A DNA stretch of 64,000 bases, taken from contig CM055877.1 in the NCBI GenBank assembly GCA_029582165.1, positions 6,997,855-7,061,854 on the forward strand. The letters are read 5' to 3'. The notes beneath the pieces were generated by a model that ran no database searches, was not told where the DNA came from, and was given only the letters and a program-made list of their open reading frames with translations. Made by a program: the position numbers and the translations under genes. The stretch comes from Portulaca oleracea. Taxonomy: Eukaryota; Streptophyta; Magnoliopsida; Caryophyllales; Portulacaceae. This document shows positions 22,650 to 34,739 of this stretch, piece after piece (position 1 is the stretch's first letter; every line of letters begins with the position of its first letter).

Positions 22650-23240
22650 TACGTGTTCCCATATCACAGCGCTGACAAAAATTCATCCAACCTGAATACC
22701 CAAATTTGTCCAACGCGAATTAAACCGAGTTTGGTCATCAATTTTATGTCTGAATTCATTTGAACAATTCAGTTATGTCTGATTCTAAAATTGTGCCGAG
22801 TTTGGGTATTAGGCAAGACATTCAAACGTCCAAATTTTGTGACCAATTCAGGTTTGGACCTGAAATTCAGACAAAATATTTAAATTTAGTATAAGTTCAG
22901 GTTTGGTATAATTGGACAATTCAGATCCGAGTTCATATACCAAATTCAAACAGAATTCGGGTTCAAAGATTATTTTCGATTGTCTAAATTGTCCAAATCC
23001 GACCTAACCCGAACCTATTTTTTTTTTGACACGGGTGCCATATCGAAATTGAGGGAGTAAGGAAGTTTGGGCCGACAATTTCCCAATAATAAAGTGAACA
23101 ATCCCATTCATAAATTTCTTGGGCCAACCAACTTATAAACTTAAACAAAAGAGGCTCAAAATTCAAAACAAATTCCCCAAACGAACTCCATGGGATATCT
23201 TATCGATAGTGACGACGAAGACTGACACTGGGCCATCCAA
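22650..23240. other. Degenerate repeat, then promoter-proximal DNA
   Basis: From about 22660 to 23010 short strings such as gttcaggtttgg, gaattcagac and ccgagtttgg recur, a pattern also seen near 5160-5400. No gene recognised. The right edge leads into the promoter of the plus-strand gene with a leader near 23.4 kb. Confidence 0.35.
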
Positions 23241-23273
23241 ACTGTCTGCCGCGTATTCTATTTTTGTTTTCAC

Positions 23274-23282
23274 TTTCCCGCC
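23274..23282 (+). promoter_or_regulatory. E2F-type site
   Basis: tttcccgcc matches the E2F consensus TTTSSCGC. It lies directly before a CT-rich stretch typical of a plant 5' UTR, at the start of the 23.4-27.7 kb transcription unit. Such sites often mark cell-cycle or replication genes; function here is inferred only. Confidence 0.4.
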
Positions 23283-23399
23283 CTCTCTCTCTCTCTCTTC
23301 TGCAGCTTCACACGCGTCGTCCATGGCGGCCTCTCTCTCTGCCACCTCCCCACTTTCTGCACTTTTACGCTTTCTTTCCCTCTCTTCCCTCATTCTTAA

Positions 23400-26145
23400 A
23401 CCCCCTTTCTCTCTCTAGTCGCCCTCTTTCTCTCTCTACTTGAAACCCAGAGGCAATTTCTGCAGTTGTCAGAGGTGAGCCCGCCTTTTTAATTGATTTC
23501 GATTTCGATTTCGTGGTTTTTTTTGGAGTTCAGATGCGAAATTAAACTAGGGTTTTGTTCTTTTGTCGATTGCGAGGGGTGTATGTATTTGGGAGTTAGT
23601 CAGATCGGATGATGGAGTTTAAGTAATGGGTTGAATTTGTTTTCTTCATCTTGAATTTTGTGGTAGATTTGTTTTTCTATGCGGTAACTGATTGACGTGC
23701 TGTTTAGAATTGTATTATTTGAATTTGAATTTGAATTATGTGGGATTGTGGGGGGATTAATTCTATTTGAAAATAATTGTGCTATTTGCAGTCTGTCTAC
23801 AAATGGTTGTTGAAGGGGTTAATGATGAACTATTTATATATAGGTTGTTTCTGGGTGTTAGTTGTTGTGTTGAGGCAAATTTGCATTTTGGAGAGCTTCA
23901 TCAGGTCAGTTATTAGCTTATATTATGAAGTTATGATATACAGAATGAGCAGTAAGTTGTGAAAAATCCCAGGAAAAAAGAAGTCATTTGTGGGTTTCAA
24001 AGGTTAAGACTGATTGATGGTGGTTATTGACTATTGTTTGATGTTATGGTATGTACTTATGGTAGTGTGTTCCTTTTTTGGGAAACATAATTTGCATAGA
24101 GTTCATGTAAGTGTTCTGTAATTTGGATTTCCAAAGAAACAGTTTGAAGTTGGCAATTGCTGGAATTCTGCAAATGTACTTGTCGACTCGGCGTGTCAAA
24201 TTTCTCTGATGATGGTTAACCGTTTGTAGTTATCTATTCAATCCATAAAACTGGTTGCTTCGAATTCAAAAGCTTTATGTTTACTGTTTGTTGGAGTCAC
24301 TGTAGTAATGGTGAAATTGTTGACAGTTTTGTGGAATCTCTTTGTCTAGATTTATACTGCTTGCTATGGTATTTGTATGGTGCCATGGTGAGCTCTATGT
24401 GTCTTGCTCAATGGAAAGGCGCTTTTATCGTGTACATCTTATGCCGCGCTCTGTTCAATCTAACACTAGATGGTGCTGGGTAGTCTACTGGTGCTGGGTC
24501 TTACCTAGGTTTGAATATGCAGTTTATTCAACTGAGCTTGGTTCATAGAAAGACGACTATTTTTCTCTTGGAAGAACTTTAAAAAGTGTGTGTGTGTGTC
24601 GGGTTCCTTTCCAAAATTCCTTTTGTGGGGCTTTCAAAGGGATTCTCTGAGACTGTATCCTTGTCAAAGGGATTCTCTGAGCAAACCATCATTCAGCGCG
24701 ATGGTTTTATACTCTTAACAAGCTCCCCCTCTTCTCCATATGCAAATGTCATTTGGGTTTGAAGTGTGGATGCTGCAAAGGTCCTCTTAACCCAACAGAG
24801 GCAAAATTTCATCCGACCCGGATACACAAATTTGGCACCGGAAAAACTGGGGTTTCCATAAATTCTCGTCCAACAATTGACATTGACCGGATTTGACCCG
24901 GACCCCATTTTTTCCTGGCGCTACCTTAACCTCGTCCAAATAAACATGGGACTGCCGAGATTTGAACTTGAGACCTCTTAATCAATTTGACGTTGATACC
25001 AAAAACTTAAACCGATGGTTGAAGGCCCAATATTGGTTTTATACTTTTATGATACATGTGCTTGCCAGTTTGCCGATAAGCATTGCTTCTGTATACCTAT
25101 CAGGAATTCAATCTTGTATATGTTTCATGTCTATTCATTTGGTGGCATATTGGTGATCATGTTCTATCATATGGGACCGGACGATCAGTGATTTGTTTGT
25201 CCCTTTGTTTTTATGGTCAATGTAGGTTTACATGCTTGAAATGTAATTCCAGCTATCTTTTGGCTTACAGTGGTTTCCACCCAGCTCGAACACACTCATT
25301 TACACTCCTACATCTGCATTTCATGAAGATGTCGTACGTGTAGTTCGGTGGCTACTGTTGATAGTGAGAAATAGCTTTTTCCTATGTTACAGCTCATGTT
25401 CGTGGTTATTTCAAGGAGCCTTTGGCTGGTGATCGTTGCTTGGATGCAGCTGGTGCGTGCTTTAGTAAATTGGCACCGAAATATGTGTTGGAGACTGATT
25501 ATGTGGACAGTCAATATTTTGACGTTTCCTCTGCGGGTTTTATTTGCACTTCAGAGGGAGAAAATGGTAAGTCTTTCCTTACGGTTCTTATTATTTTCTC
25601 TTTTGTCTACTCTTTTCTGAAGACGACAATGAAAGGCTGCAGATCAAAACCCCCCTGGTGCTTGTGCAACCATACTTGTTAACCCTGGTTGTTTAAGTGA
25701 TCCTTTCTTCACAACTTTTAAAGTTCTATCACTTCTATTTTAATCATGCTATGTTTTTGCTCTTACCAACTTATCCAATTGTGAACCTTTTTCTTCTTTT
25801 TCTTTTTTTTCCCTTCCATCTGCATTTGTCATCTTACTTTGCCAGGAGTTATTAGAGGCTTAGAGCGACATGGACTTGGATGAACTGAGGGATTTTTAAA
25901 TTTTTTTTAATGTATGTTTTGTCTGGCGACCAAGGTTGAACCTGGCTGGCAATTTCTACTCTTGATGCGACAACTATAACAATTCCCAGTGTGGGTTCCA
26001 CTATTCCGTGGATCCAATTTGGTGTTCCTTTTTTTGGGGGGGGGGGGGGGAGTTGAATTAGTGAAGAAAGGATGTGTTGAGCAATTGAGCTGCCCTAATA
26101 CTGATACGTAGTTGCAATTTGACTAAAAGTAGCCTTGTGTTGCAG
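23400..26145 (+). other. Probable 5' leader with long intron(s) of the gene coding at 26146
   Basis: A CT-rich leader ends in a good donor after 23474 (agag|gtgagc). The coding exon at 26146 begins directly after an acceptor (tgttgcag|ATG). The stretch between therefore probably contains 5' UTR intron(s). It holds a (gt)n run near 24587-24599, a duplicated gggattctctgag string (about 24640-24680) and the exon-like segment 25393-25566. Confidence 0.45.
25393..25566 (+). other. Exon-like open segment of unknown protein
   Basis: Bounded by an acceptor (gttacag|ctc) and a strong donor (aaatg|gtaag), with length 174, an exact multiple of 3. Two frames are open. One reads HVRGYFKEPLAGDRCLDAAG and later DYVDSQYFDVSSAGFICTSE, and looks protein-like. 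Joined to 26146 that frame meets a stop after about a dozen codons; the other open frame would join in frame to MKRLLQ. It may be an alternative exon, part of another gene, or a gene fragment. I do not recognise the protein. Confidence 0.35.
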
Positions 26146-27733
26146 ATGAAGAGACTTTTGCAGGACATGCAACTTGAACTGGAGGACCTTGCATGGGATA
26201 ACAAAAAACTACAGGCACATCTGCAGGTGGCCCTCAAAGAGCATCATTTCCTGGAATCGATGTTGTCGGAAATAGAAGAGGATCATGACAAAGCCATTTT
26301 GAAGATCGAACTCCTCGAGCGAGAGGTAAGAATTTCTTGATTACACTAGTCTTGCAGTCATAACCAGTCTTCACTGCTCATGTCTTTCACTCTTTATCAT
26401 TCGAATCTAGTCGTTCCATTGTTGATGGAAAAACTTTATAGCAGGGTTGTTTTTTCAGATTCCTATAGTCAATTTATGTCATGCATGAAATGTGTTTACT
26501 GTTTGCTATTGTCTTTATTGGGTCATCATCTAACAGCATTCTTCTGCTCTACTGACACTGGAGTAAATAGTAACTACCCACTTATGGTGCATTTGGTAGT
26601 TTCCTAGGAATGGCTTTTCTGGGAAAAACTTTCTCAGGAAAGACTTTCCCTAGGGGCCTCTTGAGAAAATGTTTACTGATCTTGAGAGGGAAATAATACG
26701 TCCCATGCTAAAACTCTCCCATCTATTTGTGACAACCAAACATGGGAAATTTTGTCCACTTGAGAAATTTGCCTTTATACCTGTTAGTTGATGCCAAATA
26801 TCTAGTTTCTGAATTCAATTTGATAAGAACTTTATGCGTTTATGTCCGTAATCTAGATAGTTGAAAAATATTACCATTTCAACTTATATTGTAAGGGACT
26901 AAAGTATAATGCCTTCTTAAACCTCCTTTGTTTCTTTTCCTAGTAGTTTGTAGCGAATGATTTCTAAATCTTGGGTCAATTGGAATCGGTTTCTTTAAAT
27001 TGCGAAATTTAGGGGTCATTTAAATTTAGGGGTAAGACTGGATACATCTGACCCCTCCATACTCTGCTTGGGGTGGATTTCGGAGGATTGACTTTGGTTT
27101 AAGAACTTTATGCATCTGAAACTTTGCATTCTTATCAATCTCTCCCAAAGACCTCTGAATAAACTCAACTTCTCCACTAAACAGGTTCACCGTCTTCGAG
27201 ATCAGAATCTTCGCCTCAGAGAAATCCAAACTAAGGGACACTGGGATCCAATGTTCAAATCCGATACCGAAGACGAACCAACCACCGAACCACCCCCTTG
27301 GCAATCCACCAAAACTAGCCTTAATGACCAAAAACCCACCGCCGAATTAAACCCCACGGGGCTCTTTGATCCCCTGACACCCCTCGTCTTCTCTCCTGAC
27401 GTCGATATCGATGCGGCTCTCGATCAAAGGAGACAGATTGCCTTCTCCCAGAGTCTCTTCAGCGCGACACTATCCCTCGTGGTTGGAGCCATCATCTGGG
27501 CGGCTGAAGACCCGTGCTTGCCCCTCGTGGTGGCCCTCTTCACTGTGGTGGGCCTGTCTCTGAGGAGCGTCGTCCGGTTCTTCTCCACCATCAGGAACAG
27601 GCCCGCATCGGACGCGGTTGCCCTTTTGAGCTTCAACTGGTTCATACTCGGTACCCTCGCTTGCCCCACATTCCCTCGTGTCGCCCGGTTCATTTTCGCC
27701 GGTTTCCAGGGGCATTTTGGGCCGGATCTTTGA
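26146..27733 (+). CDS. Coiled-coil plus three-TM protein of unknown function
   Basis: Two coding exons, 26146-26325 and 27185-27733, join in phase 0 across a GT..AG intron to give 242 aa. The start ATG is the first codon after an acceptor, which implies a spliced 5' UTR; extra N-terminal coding sequence cannot be excluded. Residues 1 to about 77 are charged and heptad-like (LEDLAWDNKKLQAHLQVAL, LLERE|VHRLRDQNLRLREIQ). An acidic, Pro-rich linker follows at about 85-130. Three hydrophobic segments lie at about 151-167 (LFSATLSLVVGAIIWAA), 171-190 and 203-222. The layout suggests a membrane-anchored protein with a cytosolic coiled coil. I do not recognise the family. A candidate E2F site lies at the promoter. 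Confidence 0.7.
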
Positions 27734-28980
27734 TTAAAAGTTTCCTATGTTTGGGCGTGCTGGGAAAATTATGATGCATTTGGGTCAGCAAACTTTTCCA
27801 CCGGGAGATAGGGAAAGTTTTTCCCGGATTTTGGGCTTTGAATTACTTTTACCATCCAAAGGCCAAATTTTCCACTGATACATGTATGTTGGGATTCTGT
27901 GAATATTTTACTGAATACCAAAGTCTGTAACTATCACAATGTCACATGTAAGTTTTTTATTTTAATTTTTTTGAATTTTATTTTGCCTTTTTAGAAGTTC
28001 AGGTTAGGAAAAGGAGGTCTAGGGTAGTTACAGGCATAGCTATGATGTAAAACAGGTTAATGGGTAGTTTTTTCTTCCCTCTAGAAAGGAAAAGAAAAGA
28101 TAAATTTGTAATTTATTTATGAAAAGAAGGTATGTAATGAGTTGTAACTTGTAACAGACCCAAAATGGCTTGTATGATGTGGGGTTTCTATGTTATGTTA
28201 TGTTGTATTTGGACTGGAAAGTGATATTGGTATGATCTGATGAGATCAGAATGTTGTCCAGTCCACTCATTCTGTCTTTGAGATTTGCTGTTTCAGACAG
28301 AATGTGACCCACTAAAAAGTAGTCATGGATTGCACCATAAAAGGGAAAGAGATATTTTTGGTAACATGATAATGTCTTGTACTCAGCAGATGTTGTAAAG
28401 GTAAGGTTGTTCATATGCATGCTTAAAAGAAACAAAATCTTTGGACCTAAATGAGACACTTGTATTGGAATTAATTGTAGTTGATGATTCTATCTTTGAT
28501 TTGATTTTTTCGGAGCACCGGCCACATGGTGAGGAGCGGTTAGCATACGTGAGTGAGTAATGATGAACTTATTTGAAACACATGTTCTAGGAGTATGTAA
28601 TAAATTGCTGGCTTATTTGGCATAAAAGTTACATACCTTGCTTTGTTTTCGACGAATGAAGAAGCGAGAGATTAATTGTTTGGGTACAAAAATGTGAGAG
28701 ATGATTGTTTCGGTATAAAAATTGCATCTGGATAGTTCAACGCAAGATTTAATAAATGTATTTGCTACAAAGCAATCCACTCGACCTTATTATTAAGCCC
28801 AAGTTAAAAGATAAGTTGAACAAAGCCTCTAAGTAGGCCCAAGTCAACAAGTCCATCTCTAGTGAATTACTCTAATACTTCTCTCTCTATTTGATAAATA
28901 TCTCATTGCGTTATCGATCTCAGTGGATGACTTAAGAGCAAATGAACTATAAAGTTACAAGCAAGATTTTGAGGTTTTAA
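27734..28980. other. 3' flank and intergenic DNA
   Basis: A patch at about 27770-27850 (aaagtttttcccggatttt) resembles strings at 26600-26770 and 43690-43815 and may be remnants of one MITE family. No gene recognised. Confidence 0.4.
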
Positions 28981-29120
28981 GGTCCGTTCTTTTATACGTT
29001 AATGCACCTAAATACAACGCAACTCACCGCAATCCTACTGCAACATAACACAAATTACCATTACTTTTTATTCATTTTCACTGCAATTTAACGCAACGCA
29101 ACGCACAAAAGAACGGGGCC
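28981..29120. mobile_element. Tourist-like MITE, short copy
   Basis: The ends ggtccgttcttttatacgtt and ...aacgcacaaaagaacggggcc are inverted. The interior is the caacgcaac subtype. taa on the left; TSD not preserved on the right. Confidence 0.65.
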
Positions 29121-29306
29121 AATTCAGTAAAAGTATCCCATGTAAAAATAGTAAAATCCTCCTTTACCAAACAAAAAAGAAAAACCCGGAGCCCAATTCA
29201 TTAACCACCGCCGAACCACCCCACCACCACTGGCCAGGCCAATGGTCCGATCCAATCTACGGCTACGACCTGCACACGTGTCACGATCACACCCGTCCAT
29301 CCTGCC

Positions 29307-29314
29307 TATAAATA
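29307..29314 (+). promoter_or_regulatory. TATA box of a probable plus-strand transcription unit
   Basis: tataaata lies about 40 bp before a CT-rich leader (ctctttctctctcttc), with GC-richer DNA around it. This is the usual look of a plant core promoter. Confidence 0.45.
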
Positions 29315-29339
29315 ACCTCAACGACCGCGTTATTCAACG

Positions 29340-32300
29340 CCTTTGATTTTTGCAGCAGTGAAAAAACGACTCTTTCTCTCTCTTCATTTTTTTCTTGTGG
29401 CTTCTACTGCTGACCACCTGTAAACATTTATTATATATATAATAGAGAAAGAGATGCTCTGCCTCTGCTGCGCCGCACGTTCACACGCTCCCAATCTAGA
29501 GAGAGAAACTAGAGAGAGAGAGAGAGAGAAGATGTATTGCGGCAGTCTCGGATTCGCTTGGTGCAGGTCGGGAACCGTCGTGTACGCCGCCGCTGGCGGT
29601 GGTCTTCGCTCGTCGGAGGTGTTCTGCTGCGGTGGCGCGATCCTGGATCCCGCCTTGCATCAATTGAATCAGAGCCTACTGCGAACGATCGATTCTGTCG
29701 GCGCCTTCGGATTTGCGATCGGATTTGGTTAGATCGGTGATGTTTGATTTCTCCCGCTTTGAATGTTGTGTTTAGATGCTGTGAGTTATGGATTCTTGCT
29801 CGTGATTTTGCGACTCTGTTTATCGATTGAGCTGTGTCACTGTATCAATCGGTGTTTTTTCTGATCTCAATGCTTTTTTACGTAGCTTATTAGCTGTGTA
29901 TTTCGATTTTGGCTGATGTTTTTGCTTCTCTGTTTACGGATTGATTGAGCTGTGGAACTGTATCGATTGGTGTTTTTTTCTGCTCTCAATGCTTATGTGT
30001 TTCGATTTTGGCTGATGTTTTTGCTTCTCTGTTTACGGATTGATTTAGCTGTGGAACTGTAGGTTTAATCGGGATATGAGCTAGCAAAGTTTTGAGTAAC
30101 ATTTTGAGTAGTGATATGGTAACTTTGAAGATAAACAATTGAATATTATGTGAACAAATTTTGTGTTGCTCTCTGTTATACGGCATTCTTTTTCAATCTT
30201 GATTGATTCGATTTAACATCATAATATTCGGATTTCATTGTCCTGAAGTATTTTTCTGGCTACGATTCGTGCTGATTTTGTGTGAGATTCATATGCTTCA
30301 TGAATTAGTTGAGTTGTAGAACTGTTCTGATTAATTGAAGATGTGTCAAATTAGCATCAATGAAGAAATACATAACTTGAAAAGTTTGGATGCCGAAATG
30401 GTATCCCTGAACAGAGGATATTTCAACAATTTTAGAATTTGATTCTGTTAGGTAGTTGGCCATTTTGTTTCTTCTTCAATTGAATTTGGTAACTACCTGA
30501 TATGTTAGTCTTCTTGTTCATGATTGGTACTTTCGTTGATTCTGCACAAAATTAAACTACAGATGGTTGAGATCAGTGTGGATCTGAGGACAATGCAAAA
30601 TGCCCACTTTAGAACTTGTTTGTACTTTTTTGGGATTACTTAATGCTTGTTGTATTTTGATTGGTTGCTTTATATCTTTTTTAGATAATCTTGTTTCTTT
30701 AGTTGAGTTAGGTTTGAATATATGGTTGATCCAGAAAGTTGTGCTGATAGCATGACGGGACATAAATGATTTCCTTTCTTTTCCATTTTAGAGGTTTGAC
30801 GTTCACCAAATCTGAATGATTGCTTGTTAGATGTGGCAATCCAATCTCCACTTACCTGTGAAACATGTAGGGTTAACTATAAAGTAAATTGATGTGAGTA
30901 TAACCCCTTTTTCCTGATTAAAAAAAAAGTTTAGCTTTTGTGAAGGGCCTGTTACAGATACATGATTGTGTTTTATCAATGTCAATTTCAACTTATTCTA
31001 ACCATGCTTTAGTTTCTGACTTTATGTGGTTGCGGTCTGACATGTTCGTGTTTATGTAGTCGATGAAACATCTTTGAAGTTTGAACTACAGCCTGAGCAC
31101 GACTTAGTGTGTTCATCTGCATGTCCTTGATCATTGTTGATCTTCTACAACTATAAGGTTTGCATGTAGTTTGTGTGTTATACCAGTTAACAACATCCAA
31201 AAAAGAAGATTTGTATGATTCATGCTATAAATGTAGAATGCCTAGGGAGTGTGGAATTTCTGTTATAGTCTTGTCTCAATCATTTCATGAGTATTCCATT
31301 GCTTCTTAGTTGTGTATGAATGATGCTTTCCAAAGATAATCTGAGTGATAATTGGTGTGTCGTCATTCGTCGGACCCTAGTTGAATCCTATTGTTGTGAG
31401 ACACAGGTCGACAGTTGAGGCTATCGGTTGTGCCCTATAGATGTTTCTTTATTCATTGAATAAATATCATTATGGTGTGGTGTTGGCAGGAAAAAATGTT
31501 TCCCATTCCGTGCTTCATAGATGACAAACTTTCTTACCTATATATTGCTTACATGTATACTGTCTTGTGGTGTTTATACTATAGGAGACTAATGATATTT
31601 TGGCAAGATGGATATCTGGAATCTGGGTACTATGTAACTGTCAATCGACTATGTCATTTGCATGATACTGTTTTTGTGTGGGTGACATGTTCCTTGTAGG
31701 AAAACCGTCTCCTTTAATAGTTGTCTTCAGTAGTTAAGATAATTGTTGTAGGTGTTCGACCAATTCTAGTGTCTCTTGTCTGTCATTTGCTCTTCATTTT
31801 CTTGAAAGAACATAAGCAATGTCATTACTGTAAGGTTTCCTATACTACGTTTTGGCATCATGTATTTAAGTTCTGCCGCATTCAATTTGTGCTAAAATGA
31901 AGTGTTCCATTATGTTTATACAGTTAGAGTTCTAAACAATGGAGAGGTGTGCAATTTCAACTAACAGAATACCCTTCTTTAAGCTTTTGGTCATGTATTC
32001 TTGTTCCATAGGTGAAGGAAAAGTTAGTATTTCTTCTGTGGGAGTATAGTCAACTTATTGTTGTGCCCCTCTTTCTACATTTGTGTGTGTGTGTTTTAGG
32101 GGAAGGGGGTTGTTTGTGAGTTTCAAATTCATTTATGTTAAGAGTACACAAGATAACAAAGAAGAAATGTCAACTATGTATTTGCTTTGACATATGCCAA
32201 TGATGACGGAGTTGAAGGTTGCGTGGGAGTTGTGAAAATCATGTTTAACTTTACGAAAATCCCCAGGGTCTAATTCTGATCAGAGATCAATTATCAAACC

Positions 32301-32640
32301 TTCCATCCTTCAATTTGGCAAAGTTTTTTTTTCTTCTTTAGAACAGCAGATGAAATCAAGGAAATACAACCGAATCTTGGGAGTTTTGAAACGGATAATC
32401 TTGTGGCTAACTTGTTTTTTCGGAGCAAAAGTTAGAACTCTTGAACTCAACTATTATGTACATCAATTTCAGGCACTGATGTTGGTGTTCTGTTGTGGAT
32501 TGTGCTATGGGCTTACAGCGGCCAACTGTTGGTTGTTTGCTTTGTTGAGATTTTTCGAGACGGCTTAGATGCGACAGATGGGATACTGGAATAGACATGT
32601 AATGTAATGTTTTAAATACTAAGAAAGTAGTTTGTAGCAA
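29340..32640 (+). other. Probable transcription unit, structure unresolved
   Basis: After the TATA box comes a leader with a (ga)n run (about 29508-29530) and a GC-rich exon-like stretch containing a 66-codon ORF starting MYCGSLGFAWCRSGTVVYAA (29532-29732). A T-rich sequence typical of a plant first intron follows; it contains a tandem duplication at about 29815-30065 (gatgtttttgcttctctgtt twice). Coding-like sequence reappears at 32350-32594. The exons between could not be fixed, and it may be a non-coding RNA or an mRNA with a long 5' intron. Confidence 0.35.
32350..32594 (+). CDS. Possible 3' terminal exon(s) of an unknown membrane protein
   Basis: A frame begins after an acceptor at 32349 (EIKEIQPNLGSFETDNLVAN...) and is open to 32430. 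A second open segment after the acceptor at 32472 reads TDVGVLLWIVLWAYSGQLLV and ends GLDATDGILE-stop at 32592-32594. The two segments are in compatible phase, but the gap between them is only 42 bp, shorter than usual plant introns. Either a rare mini-intron, an insertion in a decaying gene, or a wrong join. The second segment has one likely membrane helix. Family not recognised. Confidence 0.3.
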
Positions 32641-33200
32641 AGTACGCTCCCTAAAGAAAGAGCATGCACATGTGTCGAGGTCCTAATCTTACACATTATT
32701 GTCTATTAGTACCTAATGTTGATCTTGCATTAGGATTGAGATGAATGATTGTTACCAATTTCCAAATGTGAAGTTGCTGATGAAGAAATGGGAAGAATAT
32801 GTTTTAATGTGGATGTCTTGATTCAGAGATATCATTTTGAGAATGTATTATTTATTGTCTGAGCCTAAAATGAAAACATTGGATTTTCCTGATTGGTGAA
32901 TTCAAACGATAGGGACACAAACTTGTTATTTGCACAATTTATGTTCCAAGTACAACAGAAGGAATGACTGATATTATGAGATCAAATAAGGAATCTCAAG
33001 CAGGCAATAAACTAGCCAATGATCATCATAAGGGATCATGTGCCCAACACATGCTTTGTTGAAATTAGCATGTACAGTAGATGTACAATAGGAAATAGAA
33101 ATGGAGAATTGAGTCATTCGATTGAAGGATGTTAATTAATATTCAATGTTTATTAATCCATGGTTTAGGTATCCAGCATCCTCATTTATAAAATGGATTT
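32641..33200. other. Intergenic, nothing recognised
   Basis: AT-rich DNA before the LTR element; its last five bases, gattt, are the left target duplication of that element. Confidence 0.4.
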
Positions 33201-34188
33201 TGTAGGAGGCAAAAATTTGTCGATCAATTAAAAAATGGTACGTGGAAATTAGATTGAATTTATTTGGCCAATTATTATACGCTACGTGTTAAATTAATTA
33301 CGACGGTCCATTTAATTGAACTTTAAATGGGAATGCATCCCGGTCAATAATATCATGACACGTGTCAAAAGATGATGCAGAAAATATTAATTGTTTCTTT
33401 ATTTAAAGTTAAAGGAATAATTAATTAACTTGGGCCCAAGCCCAAAGCCCAACTCAAACCCTAGGCAAGCCTATGCCTCCAGAGCTTATAAATAGAAATT
33501 ATCTCCCTCATTTTCGACACACACTGCAGTCTACCCCGGCGGCATTCGGCATTCTGCACTCCAAAGGCTTCAGAAGATCAAATTGTCAGCAGTCTCCAGC
33601 TACCAAGCGCCAAGGATCAAAGTCTGTAAAAGTTCAAAATTGAATCTTCAAGCCTCTACTGCATCAAGATCAAGAACTGCTTCAGAGTTCTTCAACAACA
33701 CTTGCAAAGCCTTCAGAAGATCGAACTACAGACGCTCTCCAGCTACAACCGACAAGGACTAGCGTCGGCTAGTTCAACAACTTATGTTCTTCGCATCAAA
33801 GACTGCAGTCGTCTTCTTCGTCTAGTTCATCGATCGAGATAAAGCACTCAAGCCCTTTCATCCAAGAACTTGAAGAACTGCAACCGACAGTCAACCTGCA
33901 GACGGTTAGACTTCGAGCAACCTCCGGCTACCAAGCATCAAGGAGATCAACGCTCAAGACCTTCAGCTCAAGAACTGCTATAGAGCTCTTCGCCTGTTCG
34001 AGATCGAGATCAAGCGTCCGCGGCCTCGGCTCACCCAAATTTCAGGAGATTGAATCAAGGACTACTTTATTATATTCAATACAGAGATTGTACCCAAAAT
34101 TCTTTGAAATTAATACAATTATATAAAATTATATTTGTGCACTGATTTCTTGTCTCTATTTATTTTAGATTTGAAATTTGTGTTTACA
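33201..34188 (+). repeat. 5' LTR of the 33.2-kb element
   Basis: 988 bp, tgtagg...tttaca. A TATA-like ttataaatag at 33486-33495 marks the likely start of transcription. It differs from the 3' LTR by scattered substitutions and small indels, the largest near 33535-33600. Confidence 0.9.
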
Positions 34189-34190
34189 AA

Positions 34191-34210
34191 TTTGGCACGC
34201 CCGGTGGGAC
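34191..34210 (+). other. Primer binding site
   Basis: tttggcacgcccggtgggac lies two bases after the 5' LTR, the position of a tRNA primer site. I have not matched it to a tRNA with certainty. Confidence 0.6.
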
Positions 34211-34374
34211 ATCTCTGCCTCTCTAGAAACTTGTCTCTCGACTCTCAACAAGGAGGATGACTTAAGCTTCATCCGAGGGGTTAACAACTACATGTGTCAC
34301 ATCAAGCGGAGCAACGACTCGAAGGATTGCAACTGTCACCGCTACTATTTTTACGACGCTAAAAAAAACCAACG

Positions 34375-34728
34375 GTGAATGCACCAATTCAATTACTTAA
34401 AAATCCAATTACCGGCTCCATCACGTTGGGGGCAACAACTCAAAGGGCTCCTCAGTCTTGGAAGCCAACTACGATTACCTTCGGCTCAAAGCAGACTTCA
34501 CCTTGTGGACTCTTACGATTTGAGGGCTTTGAAGACCATGGCTACTCCAGTGAAGAATACTCTTCTAAAGAAGAATCTATCTTCTCGCAAGCAGAGATTG
34601 AATCTACTTATACCTTCGTTATGACGGTGATAACAATTGGAGCTGTTAACATGGAAGAAAATACTGTCAAGCTTGAGGCTATATTGAGAATAGAAAGCAA
34701 AGAGAAAGACAAAAGAATCGGCGAGTAA
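34375..34728 (+). CDS. Short ORF in the interior of the 33.2-kb element
   Basis: 117 codons just after the primer site. It includes an acidic Ser/Glu patch (EDHGYSSEEYSSKEESIF) and a charged C-terminus (KLEAILRIESKEKDKRI). The position is where gag would start, but no capsid or zinc-knuckle motif is visible. It may be a gag remnant or chance. Confidence 0.3.
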   Translation: MNAPIQLLKNPITGSITLGATTQRAPQSWKPTTITFGSKQTSPCGLLRFEGFEDHGYSSEEYSSKEESIFSQAEIESTYTFVMTVITIGAVNMEENTVKLEAILRIESKEKDKRIGE

Positions 34729-34739
34729 AGTCAACAAAT

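Noticed and set aside
23323..23418. MAASLSATSPLSALL... as the first coding exon
   Set aside because: It closes with a stop after 31 codons in CT-rich leader DNA; at most an upstream ORF.
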